A stretch of DNA of 60,000 nucleotides from Takakia lepidozioides (GCA_030704615.1 CM060731.1:13518001-13578000); one strand, 5' to 3'. Shown: positions 36,156-45,269, counted from the first letter of the stretch. Translations and numbers: made by a program. Notes: a model not told the origin generated them from the letters alone.

Positions 36156-36875
36156 AAGATTGTACTCATAAGACGTTGTTTGCCGTAGCCTTGTGGCCAT
36201 TGACCCCGCGCCCAGTTTGAGCGGAAACAAAAGGGACAGAACCTGCCTCTGTCAGGGGCTGACGTTGGTAGTAAGACTTACCTTCATATATAGAATTAAT
36301 CTGGGTTTTCCAGATATCCTCTACAAATCCCTTCACACAAGCATCAATCTGATGTGTGTGATTTGCCCAATAACTAGGCCTTAGGAGGGCATGGGCTTTT
36401 GGCTCAGCCTTGAGACTTTCAAAGTTGGTAAACAGAGGTACAGGCACAATTCCCTTGATAGATTTGAAGAGAGCGTCTCTTTGGTGAGAGAACCCTGGAC
36501 AGTGTATCAGAAAATGAGTATTGTCTTCAGATTGTCACACAACGGGCAATTGCACTCTCCCTTTCCTCTCTGCTTCTGTTTGCTGTTCAAAGGTAGGCTT
36601 CCTGCCCTGAGTTTAAATTTCAGTCTAGTGCCGAGAGTGAGTAGATCCTTGAGGTCATCCAAGATGTCCTCCCCCATGTCACTGACTGGAAACAAGTTCA
36701 GGGAAGTTTTCTGCCTAACTTCTCATCAGACAATCTCATGGCAACAGACATGGCTTTGGACACTACAGCCTCTAAGTCAGATTTATCAACCCATATTGCA
36801 GATCCGTACTCCAAGGCAGGTCTAATAATGTGACAAAACATGGTTTTCTTAACCTCAGAGTTGACCCCTCTGCAG
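36156..36875 (-). mobile_element. LINE copy with internal deletion
   Basis: The minus strand encodes the same LINE tail as 7737-9115, ending GRGVNGHKATANNVL. Relative to that copy about 304 bp are missing: the frame passes from YGSAIWVD straight to KSDLEAVV. The junction shares GATAA with both sides, which suggests a microhomology deletion. Further small deletions break the zinc-motif frame. Both ends abut GA/CT-rich AAAAAGTTAAAAAG sequences linked to P1 and P2. Confidence 0.85.
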
Positions 36876-37072
36876 AAAAAGTTAAAAAGAGAGAGGGAGA
36901 GGGACAGAGAGGGACAGAGAGAGGGAGACAGACAGAGAGAGGGGGCAACAAAGAAAAAACAAAAAGGTGGGGGGGAGGAGTGACTGAGCAGCTGCTGCTC
37001 AGTCACTCCCCCCCACCTTTCTCTTTTTATTTTTATTTTCTGATCTCTCCCTCTCTCCCTCTCCCTCTATAA
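36876..37072. repeat. Foldback GA/CT element P2
   Basis: AGTGACTGAGCAG (36979-36991) and CTGCTCAGTCACT (36995-37007) are perfect arms around CTG. The fold extends outward through G-run/C-run and AAAGGTGG/CCACCTTT to 36963-37020. Outside it lie GAGGGGGCAACAAAG on the left and TTCTGATCTCTCCC on the right. Confidence 0.85.
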
Positions 37073-37124
37073 CTCTTTGGATTTCATCTGGCCTTAACCT
37101 TTTGAGGTTATTTAGCTTTTCATC

Positions 37125-37425
37125 CCAACCTTTTTCATCCAAATCTGGATGATATTATTATAGGATGATAAAACTTAATGAACAGAAAGCTTGGTTTACC
37201 ATCTATTTCTTTCATCTAAACTGGATGAACTACATGAATAATGGTTACCTATTTTAAAATCCAAGAGAATAATAAAACTACCATCATAAATGATGGCAGT
37301 TATTAAACCTAAGCCTATACCATAACCCTAAAAGATACATTTTTATTGGTTGTCATCCATTGACAAAGTGCTTCTCTTGATAAAATGTGATTTTTCATCC
37401 ACCCTGGATGAGAAATCGGGAAGTT
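37125..37425. repeat. CATCC...GGATG motif array upstream of unit A
   Basis: Short inverted motifs such as TTTTTCATCC with CTGGATGA (near 37128), TTTCATCTAAACTGGATGA (37210) and TTTTTCATCCACCCTGGATG (37392). Similar arrays precede all four hairpin units. Confidence 0.65.
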
Positions 37426-37449
37426 GTGCCCTAAGCAGGCCGACACATT

Positions 37450-38200
37450 TCACAGCACTGAACTCGTGCTTCAGTGAACCTTGATGATGCGCCGTATAAA
37501 CCTGCTCCCCTGCTGCACATGGTACTCGTGATGGCTAGCTCTTGGGATGCGCATTGGTGGTTAGGCAGATTCCTCTCTGGCAGACGACAAAGCGGTGATC
37601 GCTTTGCTCAGAAACTCATGGTTCTTTATTTTGCAGCGGCGCTTTTACTCCTCATTGGGAAGTACTCTATCCCTATTTATCTACAGATTACATGTTGCTC
37701 TCTTTTTGTATGAGCCATTCTCTATCTGTGAACGCTCCTACTTTGATTGCGTTCTGTTGGAGACGATCTTGGCCGCCGTGGCGCAGGGCATACCACAAAC
37801 ACTCGAGGTTTTTTGAGTTTACCCTTGCTTGAATTGTGATCTGTACATGCTTTAGAATTCAACACTGACATGGATAGCAACTGTGAAGACCTGCCACTCA
37901 CCTGCTGCATCCTCACTAACACACATCGCTATGTGGTGGTTTTTGGGACGGGCACAGGTGAGGGTCTTCACTTGTCTTGATTTCTTGAAGCTTGCAGCTC
38001 ATGTTCTTGCAAATGTGGATTCTGCTGCTGCCTAAGCTGCTGATGCCATTTGTTGTTTCAAACTGCCACCATGCCGCTTCAGACCTGCTCCAAGATGGCT
38101 CCAATGAGGATCTGCTTCTCTCCTTACCCCTGTTTCTAGTTTTTTACAACCACATTTGCATGTGTAGGAGTTAAGCTATGAAGGGTACAAGGGTACAAAA
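37450..38200 (+). ncRNA. Hairpin repeat unit A
   Basis: This region is homologous to units B, C and (inverted) D. Shared blocks include GGGATGCGCA (near 37536), GGGAAGTACTCTATC, the hairpin at 37883-37971, and downstream CTTGAAGCTTGCAG and CTGCTGCTGCCT (also in D). It follows P2 and a CATCC motif array. Open frames are short and not conserved outside the hairpin, so a structured transcript or a non-autonomous repeat fits better than a protein gene. Transcription is not demonstrated. Confidence 0.5.
37883..37971 (+). ncRNA. Covarying hairpin, copy A
   Basis: Outer stem GTGAAGACC (37883-37891) pairs with GGTCTTCAC (37963-37971). The bulge is TGCCA. Inner stem CTCACCT (37897-37903) pairs with AGGTGAG (37956-37962). 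The 52-nt loop contains ATCCTCACTAAC and TTTTTGGGACGGGCAC. Relative to copy B, outer pairs 4, 6 and 7 change on both sides and stay paired. Confidence 0.75.
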
Positions 38201-38594
38201 TAGCAGTTATTACTCTGACTGCTTTGATACTTGGCTCTGAAATTAAACTTCTTGGTATGACTCTGATGGATCAAAAGGATAGGCTTTGATAGATAACACA
38301 CATTCTTCAAGGCCCTCATATCATTTTGGTTTCATGGCTTGATAACAAACAGAGGTTTCTGAGCTACTCTTTCACCTTGGCAGAGCTATTTTATGAGGCC
38401 TTAAAATACCATTCCAGGCCTGTACCTGCTTAAGGGGGCTCAACCCTATTGTTTCTTCTTCCTTTTTAAGAATCTTGCTTGTATCTTGGTTCTAAAACAT
38501 CAACTTCAAACCAAACCTGCAATCTGGTTTTTGAAATGAGTTTGAAATGAATTTTTGAGATGATGGTGCAAACTATGGTGCTTTCATGATATGA

Positions 38595-39040
38595 CTGACC
38601 TGGAATCCCACCCTCCCACCCTGTTTTTTCAGAGACCCTGAAATGTAATGGGGTATTCAAATGAGATTGTAAACATGAAAGGAATGCTAGATGGTGCCCT
38701 GTAAAGGGCTGTTTTGTCTTTCAATGACAATGACCTTAGCGGTCTTGTCCATGTCTTGACATGACATGTATATCTTCCCTCTCTTTCGTGCTGCTCACAG
38801 AAAAAAAAAACCCACAGAGGGAAAGAGGGGGTAGAAAAAGTTAATAAGAGAGAGGGAGAGAGTGAGAAGATATTCATGTCATGTCAAGACATGGACAAGA
38901 CCAACTAGGGTCGTTGTCAATTAAAGACATAAACAGCCCCATGACAGGGCACCATCTAACATTTCCAGCTTGTCATAACACACCAAGTGACGCCACCCAT
39001 TCAGTCATGATAAAACGGGGTGGGAGGGCGGGGTATGTTC
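38595..39040. repeat. Large imperfect inverted repeat
   Basis: The left arm (about 38595-38785) and right arm (about 38862-39040) are reverse complements by eye. Matching blocks are AGATGGTGCCCTGT / ACAGGGCACCATCT and GTCTTGTCCATGTCTTGAC / GTCAAGACATGGACAAGAC. The short centre holds a GA-rich piece with GTAGAAAAAGTTAATAAGAG, as found beside P1 and P2. Confidence 0.8.
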
Positions 39041-39049
39041 ATAATCAGA

Positions 39050-39700
39050 TTCCTGTCATGTACCCAAGTGACCCTCTTGCACAATATAAGTCAGATTGCA
39101 GCCTCAGATTACATCATCCATAGTTATCCATAAGATATGCACCATACAAGATATCATGGGCATATAAGAACATCTTGCCACATTACCGATCCAAGATATG
39201 TATACACAAGTACCTTGAGGTGATCCAAGACAAGCATTATGCAAAGTAGGTAAGAACAGCCTGCCCTACAACATATTCAGGGAGTGTTCACCCCGGCAGC
39301 AGGAAGGACCAGCCTGCAATTAATTACACTTCGGGCCTGCCACCAAGTACACTTCTTGGGCATGGCAAGCCATATTGCAGCTTCATATTTGGCCAAATGT
39401 AAACACCCCAAAGCATGCATCATGCAAGGCCTTCTGGGTATGTAAGAATAGCCTGTCATTGTACATATTCAGGACCTGTGCACATAGGACTCTTGCTGGC
39501 CGAGCCTGCAGTAAATCAGACTCCAAACATGCAACCAAGTGAACACTTTGGGCATGACAAGACTGACTTCGATTTCATTCTATATCATGTACAGTTGCCC
39601 CGAGATATGCATCATGTAAGGCATTTTGGCATGGAAGAAAGGCTTGCCCTCTCACAACATCCAGATATGGACACACATACAATTTGAGTGCCCAAGACCA
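39050..39700. repeat. ~190-bp degenerate tandem repeat
   Basis: Recurring blocks of the type GATATGCATCATGTAAGGC...GGCATG.AAGAA..GCCTGCC appear near 39135, 39232, 39411 and 39603. Substitutions are many, so the array is old. It lies in the 3' flank of inverted unit D. Confidence 0.55.
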
Positions 39701-40009
39701 AGTTCTCTTGGCCAAGATACATCATACAATGCAGGTGGCTGTTCATATGGCAAAATAAAGTAACTAATCACTGGCCAGAGTCCTTTAGAGCTTACCGTCA
39801 CTATTTCACAGGAGGCTAATGCCATCTTTTGCACAACAAATCCAAGTCTGAAAAAGGCCTGTCATTGCCTTATCAGGTTGTCTTCTTTAATAAAAACCAT
39901 ACCTCCTCATCCTTAGAGCCAAACAGCCACTGATGACTTTACCCTTACACGATCAATCCTCTTTTAAGGCCAAAAAAGGAACCTAGTCTAAAAATCCACA
40001 CGCAAAGCT

Positions 40010-40765
40010 GTCAAAGATTCAAGACATGGCAGGATTCACATGCTGTGCTGCATGAGACAAAGCTGCCAGGCCGGAATGCTCCATCAGCAGCAGCAAAAAA
40101 TAGGTCAAAAGCACGCATCATCATGTCAAACCGGGAGCAAGCGGGCCGAAATCGGGGCTGCAGGCAGCAGCAGTATGTTCCTTTTGCACACATCCTTATC
40201 TGCAAGCTCAAGAGGATTCAAAGTAGGTAGGGATCCTCACCTGGTCCCATCACAAGCCCCCACAAAAACCAATGGGTTAGTGAGGATTGTGGAACCCTAG
40301 GTGAATCACAGACCCCTACACTTGTCATCGATGTCAACTAAGAACCCCAAAAACAAGAGAGAAAGACATGAAATGAAAGGAACCCTAATCACCAAAAGCA
40401 CCTTGAGCGATTGGGGAAGGTAACTCTGCGCCATCGCCACCAACAAGCCACCTCCAGCACAGCTAAGGAGAAGCGAAGCATACAAATGCTAGGATTAAGA
40501 AGGGAGAGAGATAGATATACTTCCCTACCCAAGTGCCGTTGCGAAACATAAAAGCCAAAGGAGGGAAAGAGATGATGCCATCACAGCGGGGTCTCCCGCC
40601 TGTGAGAAGAGACAAGACGCCGCCATTGCGCATCCCCAGGAGCTCGTCCGGCATGGGCACGAAGCAGCAGACAGGGTAGCAGCAGAGCTCAGACGCCGTA
40701 ACTCTCAGCCCGCGAGCACAGCAGCACGAGGAGTGCAGCTGACGGCAGGAGAGACACCCTAGGGC
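40010..40765 (-). ncRNA. Hairpin repeat unit D (opposite orientation)
   Basis: Read on the minus strand, this unit shares with A: GGGGATGCGCAATGG, GGGAAGTATATCTATC, the hairpin, and CTTGAGCTTGCAG with CTGCTGCTGCCT downstream. It shares GGCGGCGTCTTG with B. It is divergent to unit B, with the CATCC motif arrays and palindrome P3 between them. Stops occur in the frame that is open through the hairpin of A and B. Confidence 0.5.
40227..40319 (-). ncRNA. Covarying hairpin, copy D
   Basis: On the minus strand, GTAGGGGTC (40319-40311) pairs with GATCCCTAC (40235-40227) with one G.U pair. The bulge is TGTGA. Inner stem TTCACCT (40305-40299) pairs with AGGTGAG (40242-40236) with one terminal G.U. 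Relative to B, outer pairs 3, 5, 6 and 8 change on both sides and stay paired. The 56-nt loop keeps ATCCTCACTAAC and GGTTTTTG. Confidence 0.75.
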
Positions 40766-40769
40766 AAAG

Positions 40770-41390
40770 CCCGATTTTTCATCCGCGGGGGATGAATAAT
40801 CAACACCCTTTAACTCAAAAACCCGACAGATGTCATCCGTTAGCTAGGTTTTAACCGTAGGTTATAGGGTAGGGGTTAGGGTTTTACTCCTTAATTAGCC
40901 ATAATTAAGGGTAATTAAACAATTCTCCAGGGTCATCATAAGCTCCGGTTTAGATGAAAAAAGGTAATAAGTTCATCAAGTTGGAGAAGGTCCATCGGTA
41001 GGATGAAAAAATAGTATATATAATCCAAGGCAGCGGTTTCTCATCCTAACAGGTAATTCACCATCCCCTTAAAAAAGCCTCATCCAGTACGGAAAAAAAG
41101 CATAAAGGAGGAATAACATGAATTATTATCCTGGTATTTTTCATCCGGTATGGATGGAAAATTTATAGATAGGATGCCAGTGTCACAACCCCTACGGAGG
41201 TAATTCCTCATTCTCTGGTGACTCATCTAGTATAGATGAAAGTCAATAAAAGAGGAATGAAAAATTATAGGTCCTTTTTAGAGGTATTTTGGTGTCCACC
41301 CATGTGATTCTTCCGGTATGGATAGAAAACCTTTATAAGGCGGCTGAAAACACTGTTTAGAGTTCATCTGGTATAGATGGAAAATCATGA
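40770..41390. repeat. CATCC...GGATG motif array upstream of unit D
   Basis: Motifs near 40778 (TTTTTCATCCGCGGGGGATG), 41148 (TTTTCATCCGGTATGGATGG), 41225 (CATCTAGTATAGATG), 41310 (TTCCGGTATGGATAGAAAA) and 41362 (CATCTGGTATAGATGG). Many sit 60-90 bases apart. Arms vary together in places: CATCC pairs with GGATG, and CATCT pairs with AGATG. Confidence 0.7.
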
Positions 41391-41424
41391 AAAGAACACT
41401 GATGCAACCGACCAATTCTGAGGA

Positions 41425-41592
41425 GGGAGACAGAGGGAGAGAGGGGGCAACAAAGAAAAAAAAAATGTGGGGGGGGGGAGTGACCGAGCAGCTGCAGCTG
41501 CTCAGTCACTTTCCCCCCCCCCATTTTTTTTTTTTTTTTCGGTTTCCTGATCTCTCCCTTTCACTCCTCTCTCTCCCTCTCTCTCCCTCTGT
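41425..41592. repeat. Foldback GA/CT element P3
   Basis: AGTGACCGAGCAGCTG (41479-41494) and CAGCTGCTCAGTCACT (41495-41510) form 16-bp arms with one mismatch and no spacer, flanked by long G- and C-runs. The outer left is GAGGGGGCAACAAAG and the outer right TTTCCTGATCTCTCCC. It lies between divergent units D and B. Confidence 0.85.
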
Positions 41593-41659
41593 TACCTGGG
41601 TCTATGGAATTGTTATCCCGACTTCCATATTTTTGGTGCTTAAAATCTGGGTTGTAGGG

Positions 41660-41900
41660 AAAACCGGATGAATTTCATCCTGGTTTCATCCGTTTTACCT
41701 TGGCACGTATCAGATTTTTCATTACTGCCTACGATTTTTCAGTATAGCCTACCTTGATTTCATCCACCCTATACCATAGCTGTGATGTGTTGAACCTTGG
41801 TGTAATTTCCCGATTTTTCTCATCCTACCTTGATGGAAATTGGAATTTGTCCGCCGGTTCAAGGCTATGCTGGATGAAATTTATCCGGACAGTGGATGAC
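41660..41900. repeat. CATCC...GGATG motif array upstream of unit B
   Basis: Motifs such as TTTCTCATCCTACC...GATGG (41813) and ATTTCATCCTGGTTTCATCC (41668) occupy the space between P3 and unit B. They are more degenerate than in the D-side array. Confidence 0.5.
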
Positions 41901-41904
41901 TGTT

Positions 41905-42790
41905 GTGGCAAGACAAGGTAAGGTCCCTACGCAACCCTATTTCTGCCTCTTGCGTTGAAGGATCGCGCAATGGTGGCATGGAGGAGGAGAAGGTGCTCGA
42001 GCTGCAGTTACGTTGAGTTGCCGCTCCTTGGGTTGTTTAAAGACTCTATAAATGTCGCCCCTATGGATTCATCAAGGAGACAGCGGTTCTTTTGAGGTGA
42101 GTGAAGGCACTGTCTCATTTGTCTGTTTTTTTACTGCACAAGGGAACAAAGGCAGTGATGGCGGAGGTACCACCTGCCCATGCTTGTGAAGTTTCCCTAG
42201 GAGCCCTCCTCTGGATCTTTGATGAATGGCGGCGTCTTGGTAAAACAAGGAAGTCTCTCTCTCCCTCCCTTTATAAACCCTACCTTATGAGACAAAGCTC
42301 TTTTTTCCTGTGCTTGGCAAGACTTTGCTTTGGTTAAGGTAGGAGTGTTGTGGTGTTGGCGGAGACCTCCCTGCACGGTTGTGCTTGTGGAGAGATGGCG
42401 ACCATCCCCCAAACAGTAAAAAAAAGGTTCTTTTTCTGTTTGTCTTGCTTCCCTACTTTTCTTTGGCATTCTCTGTGCTTAGATTCAAATGTATTTGACC
42501 TCGATAGCAAGTGTGGAAGCCTGCTACTCACCTCGGGCATCCTCACTAACTCACAGTGCGTTGTGGTTGTTTTTGGGACGGGCACAGGTGAGGGCTTCCA
42601 CTTAATATGCTGATTGCTAAGTGCTGCAGGGTACCATGAGGATTACAGAGGAGTAAAGATGGTGGTTGGCTGTGGATTCATCTTGAAATCTGAAAAACTA
42701 AACTACTCTATGTTTTTCATGATCCTACCTCTATGTTTGATCTGTGAAGGACAGTATAGTGCTACTTGTGGTGGGTAATCCTTTCCAGAT
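41905..42790 (+). ncRNA. Hairpin repeat unit B
   Basis: This is nearly identical over long stretches to unit C, about 2.25 kb downstream: GTGATGGCGGAGGTACCACC, GTTTCCCTAGGAGCCCTCC and GGCAAGACTTTGCTTTGG occur in both. TATA-like boxes lie at 42047-42053 and 42272-42278. An AG|GTGAGT donor-like site lies near 42095. The hairpin is at 42513-42601. Frames differ between B and C, so a protein product outside the hairpin region is unlikely. Confidence 0.55.
42513..42601 (+). ncRNA. Covarying hairpin, copy B
   Basis: GTGGAAGCC (42513-42521) pairs with GGCTTCCAC (42593-42601). The bulge is TGCTA. CTCACCT (42527-42533) pairs with AGGTGAG (42586-42592). The 52-nt loop contains ATCCTCACTAACTCACAG and TTTTTGGGACGGGCAC. 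It is used here as the reference copy. Confidence 0.75.
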
Positions 42791-43510
42791 TGGTGGAGGG
42801 CCCCTGTTTTGCAATGATGGCTGAGACTGCCTTGCCTTGCTTTGCCTTGCCTTGCCCCCAACCTGTCAGGTTAAGCATAAAGGCGCTACAATGTATTGTT
42901 TGCGGCAGCCCTTTGGGTACCTTCCCGTGCATTGTTTAAACCCTGCAATGGTGGCTGAGTTATGGTGGTTTGTGTGGGACACATACATCAGTTTTTAGGC
43001 CCTGATTTGCTTTGCCTCTGGTCTGTTAGGGTAAACATATAGGTGCTGCAAGTTATAGTTTGCTGCAGCCCTTTGGGTACCTTCCTGGATAGTGTTTAAC
43101 CCTGCAATGATGGCTGAGAATATGGTGACTTGTGAGGGACACATACATCAGTTTTTAGGCCCTGGCTTACTTGGCTTCAGCTTGTTAATAAACCTGGCAA
43201 TGATGGCAAAGACCATGGTGGTTCGTGTGGGACACACACATCAGTTTGTAGCCTTCTTTTGCTTTGTCTCCAGCCTGTGAGGTTTAACATACAGGTGCTG
43301 AATATGATGGCTTGTGTGGGACACACACATCAGTTCTTAGGCCTTGTTTAAACCTTTCAATGATGGCTGAGAAGATGGTGACTTGTGTGGGACTTAGGCC
43401 ATGGTCTAACTGGCTTTCAGCTTGTTAATAAATGATGGCAAAGATTATGGTGGCTTGCGTGGGACACACACATCAGTTTTTAGGCCCTGGACTACTTGGC
43501 TTTCAGCTTG
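42790..43510. repeat. ~180-bp minisatellite in the 3' flank of unit B
   Basis: Repeated blocks are GCAATGATGGCTGAG, GTGGGACACACACATCAG, TTTTTAGGCCCTG and GCAGCCCTTTGGGTACC. They occur in several rounds with variable gaps. A diverged single round is seen after unit C at 45060-45260. Confidence 0.75.
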
Positions 43511-43515
43511 TTAAT

Positions 43516-43613
43516 AAAGGATATCTGGAAAACCTGGATTAATTCTATATGTGAAGGTAAGTCTTACTACCAACGTCAGCCCCTGACAGAGGTAGGATCT
43601 GTCCCTTTTGTTT
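43516..43613 (+). mobile_element. LINE 3' fragment
   Basis: This matches the last coding part of the LINE at 7737-9115 (GATATCTGGAAAACC through TCTGTCCCTTTTGTTTC). It ends directly at foldback element P4. Confidence 0.85.
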
Positions 43614-43617
43614 CCCC

Positions 43618-43758
43618 AAGAGAGGGGGCAACAAAGAAAAGAAAAGAAGTGGGGGGGGGGGGAGTGACTGAGCAGCTGCTGCTGCTCAGTCACTTCCCCC
43701 CCCACATTCTTTTTTTCTCTTTGTTGCCCCCTGATGTCTCCCTCTCTCTCCCTCTGGA
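43618..43758. repeat. Foldback GA/CT element P4 (most complete)
   Basis: AGTGACTGAGCAGC (43663-43676) and GCTGCTCAGTCACT (43681-43694) are perfect arms around TGCT. The fold continues through G/C-runs to GGGGGCAACAAAGA on the left and TCTTTGTTGCCCCC on the right, so about 111 bp (43622-43732) can fold back. Confidence 0.9.
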
Positions 43759-43829
43759 GACTGGGTTTACGGAATTGTTGTCCCAACTTCCATCCTTGAA
43801 AAAATTGAAAAATTGGGTTGCAGGGAATT

Positions 43830-44160
43830 TTGGATGTTTTTCATCCAAAATACAAATTTTTCCCTAGTGAAATATTTCTTCACTAAATACCTGTGAATTG
43901 CAAAACTCCCGTCAGTTTCTACTTTTTCAATCCAACCTGGATGAAAAAAGGACTTCATCTGACATGACCTAAATACGGGGCAAAACAGGTATAAACCCCT
44001 GATGTTTTTCATCTAACCTAGATGAAATACGGACTGCATCCGTTGAGTGCAAGACATGATGAACGCACAATGTCTTTCATCTTCTGCGAATGATAAACGG
44101 GCAACGTCCGTTGGGCGTACAGGCTGGTGGATGTTTTTTATCCTGAGAATGATGAACGAC
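43830..44160. repeat. CATCC...GGATG motif array upstream of unit C
   Basis: Motifs near 43838 (TTTTTCATCC), 43928 (CAATCCAACCTGGATGAAAA), 44006 (TTTTTCATCTAACCTAGATG) and 44135 lie between P4 and unit C. In the third motif both arms change together (CATCT with AGATG). Confidence 0.65.
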
Positions 44161-44169
44161 GGGCCAGAC

Positions 44170-45000
44170 AGGGGAAAACCCTGCGCAACCCTAATGTCTT
44201 TCTTTTTGCGCTGCGAGAGCGCGCGTGATGGCGGCTTGGGAGGAGCGATGGTGCTCGTGCTGCAGATACCTTGAGCTGCCAATCCTTGAGTATTTATGGC
44301 TCCTGTGAGCGCCGCCTAGGCGGGCTCTTTAAGGTGATGGCGGTGGCTTAGAGATAAGGGAAGATTCACTGTCTTAGTTGTCTGTTTTTTTGCTGCACAA
44401 GGGAACCGCGGTAGTGATGGCGGAGGTACCACCTACATGCTTATGACGTTTCCCTAGGAGCCCTCCTCTGGATCCTTGATGAATGGCGGCATTTTGGTAG
44501 AACAAGGAAGTCTCTCTCCCTCCCTTTATAAACCCTACCTTTTGAGACCAAGCTCTTTTTTCTTGTGCTTGGCAAGACTTTGCTTTGGTTAAGGTAGCAG
44601 TGTTGTGGTGTTGGCGGAGTCCTCCCTGCACGGTTAGGCTTGTGGAGAGATGACAACTCTCCCCCAGACAGTAAAAAAAGGTTTTTTTTCTGTTTGTTTT
44701 GCTTCCCTGCTTTCTTTGGCATTCTCTGCGCTTAGATTGAAGTGTATTTGACCTCGATAGCAAGTGTGGAAGCCTGTTACTCACCTCGTACATCCTCACT
44801 AACTCACAAATGCGTTGTGGTTATTTTTGGGACGGGCACAGATGAGGGCTTCCACTTAATATTCTGATGTTTAGGTGCTGCTGGATGCCAAGTGGGATTG
44901 CAGAGCAGGGGAAGGAATCGCTTTCTAGGGATTCATCTTAAAATGTTGAAAAACTAAACTACTCTATGGTTTTTCTTGATCCTACCTCTTTCCTTCCTTT
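44170..45000 (+). ncRNA. Hairpin repeat unit C
   Basis: This is a tandem duplicate of unit B with the same order of blocks and a TATA-like box at 44527-44533. It carries the hairpin at 44766-44855. A one-base insertion in the loop region (CACAAATGCG against CACAGTGCG in B) shifts the frame that is open in A and B. This argues against a conserved peptide. Confidence 0.55.
44766..44855 (+). ncRNA. Covarying hairpin, copy C
   Basis: GTGGAAGCC (44766-44774) pairs with GGCTTCCAC (44847-44855). The bulge is TGTTA. CTCACCT (44780-44786) faces AGATGAG (44840-44846) with one mismatch. The 53-nt loop keeps ATCCTCACTAACTCACA and ATTTTTGGGACGGGCAC. Confidence 0.7.
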
Positions 45001-45059
45001 ATTTCTAAAGAACAAGTGTAATGCTTTCTACGATGGGCTATTTTCGGCCCAGCCATTGG

Positions 45060-45260
45060 AAGACCTTTGCTTTGTTGTGACAGCCGGGTTTATGATGGTT
45101 TGTGTGAGAGACACACATCTATTTTCCAGGCCCTAGTTTGCTTTGCTTACCTTATGGTAGTTGGAAACAATTTGAGAGGCTGCAAGGAACTGTTTGTTGC
45201 AGCTATTCGGGTACCCATGTTGGCCCCTGTTATGTTCCAACCCGGATGGCTCTGTTAGCT
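45060..45260. repeat. Diverged minisatellite round after unit C
   Basis: It has TGATGGTTTGTGTG, GACACACATC, CCAGGCCCTAGTTTGC and TTGTTGCAGC in the order seen at 42790-43510, in one degenerate round. Confidence 0.5.
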
Positions 45261-45269
45261 AGATGCTTA

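Noticed and set aside
35704-36230. Frames with Ser-Leu and Arg-Glu repeats over P1 and neighbouring CT tracts
   Set aside because: They are products of CT/GA microsatellites in foldback elements.
37880-37980. The hairpin as a plant microRNA precursor
   Set aside because: The stems are 9 and 7 bp with a 5-nt bulge; no continuous ~21-nt duplex is available.
44821-44840. ATTTTTGG in hairpin copy C as an Sm site, suggesting a spliceosomal snRNA
   Set aside because: The other copies have GTTTTTGG or GGTTTTTG. No plant snRNA upstream element or matching snRNA sequence was found.
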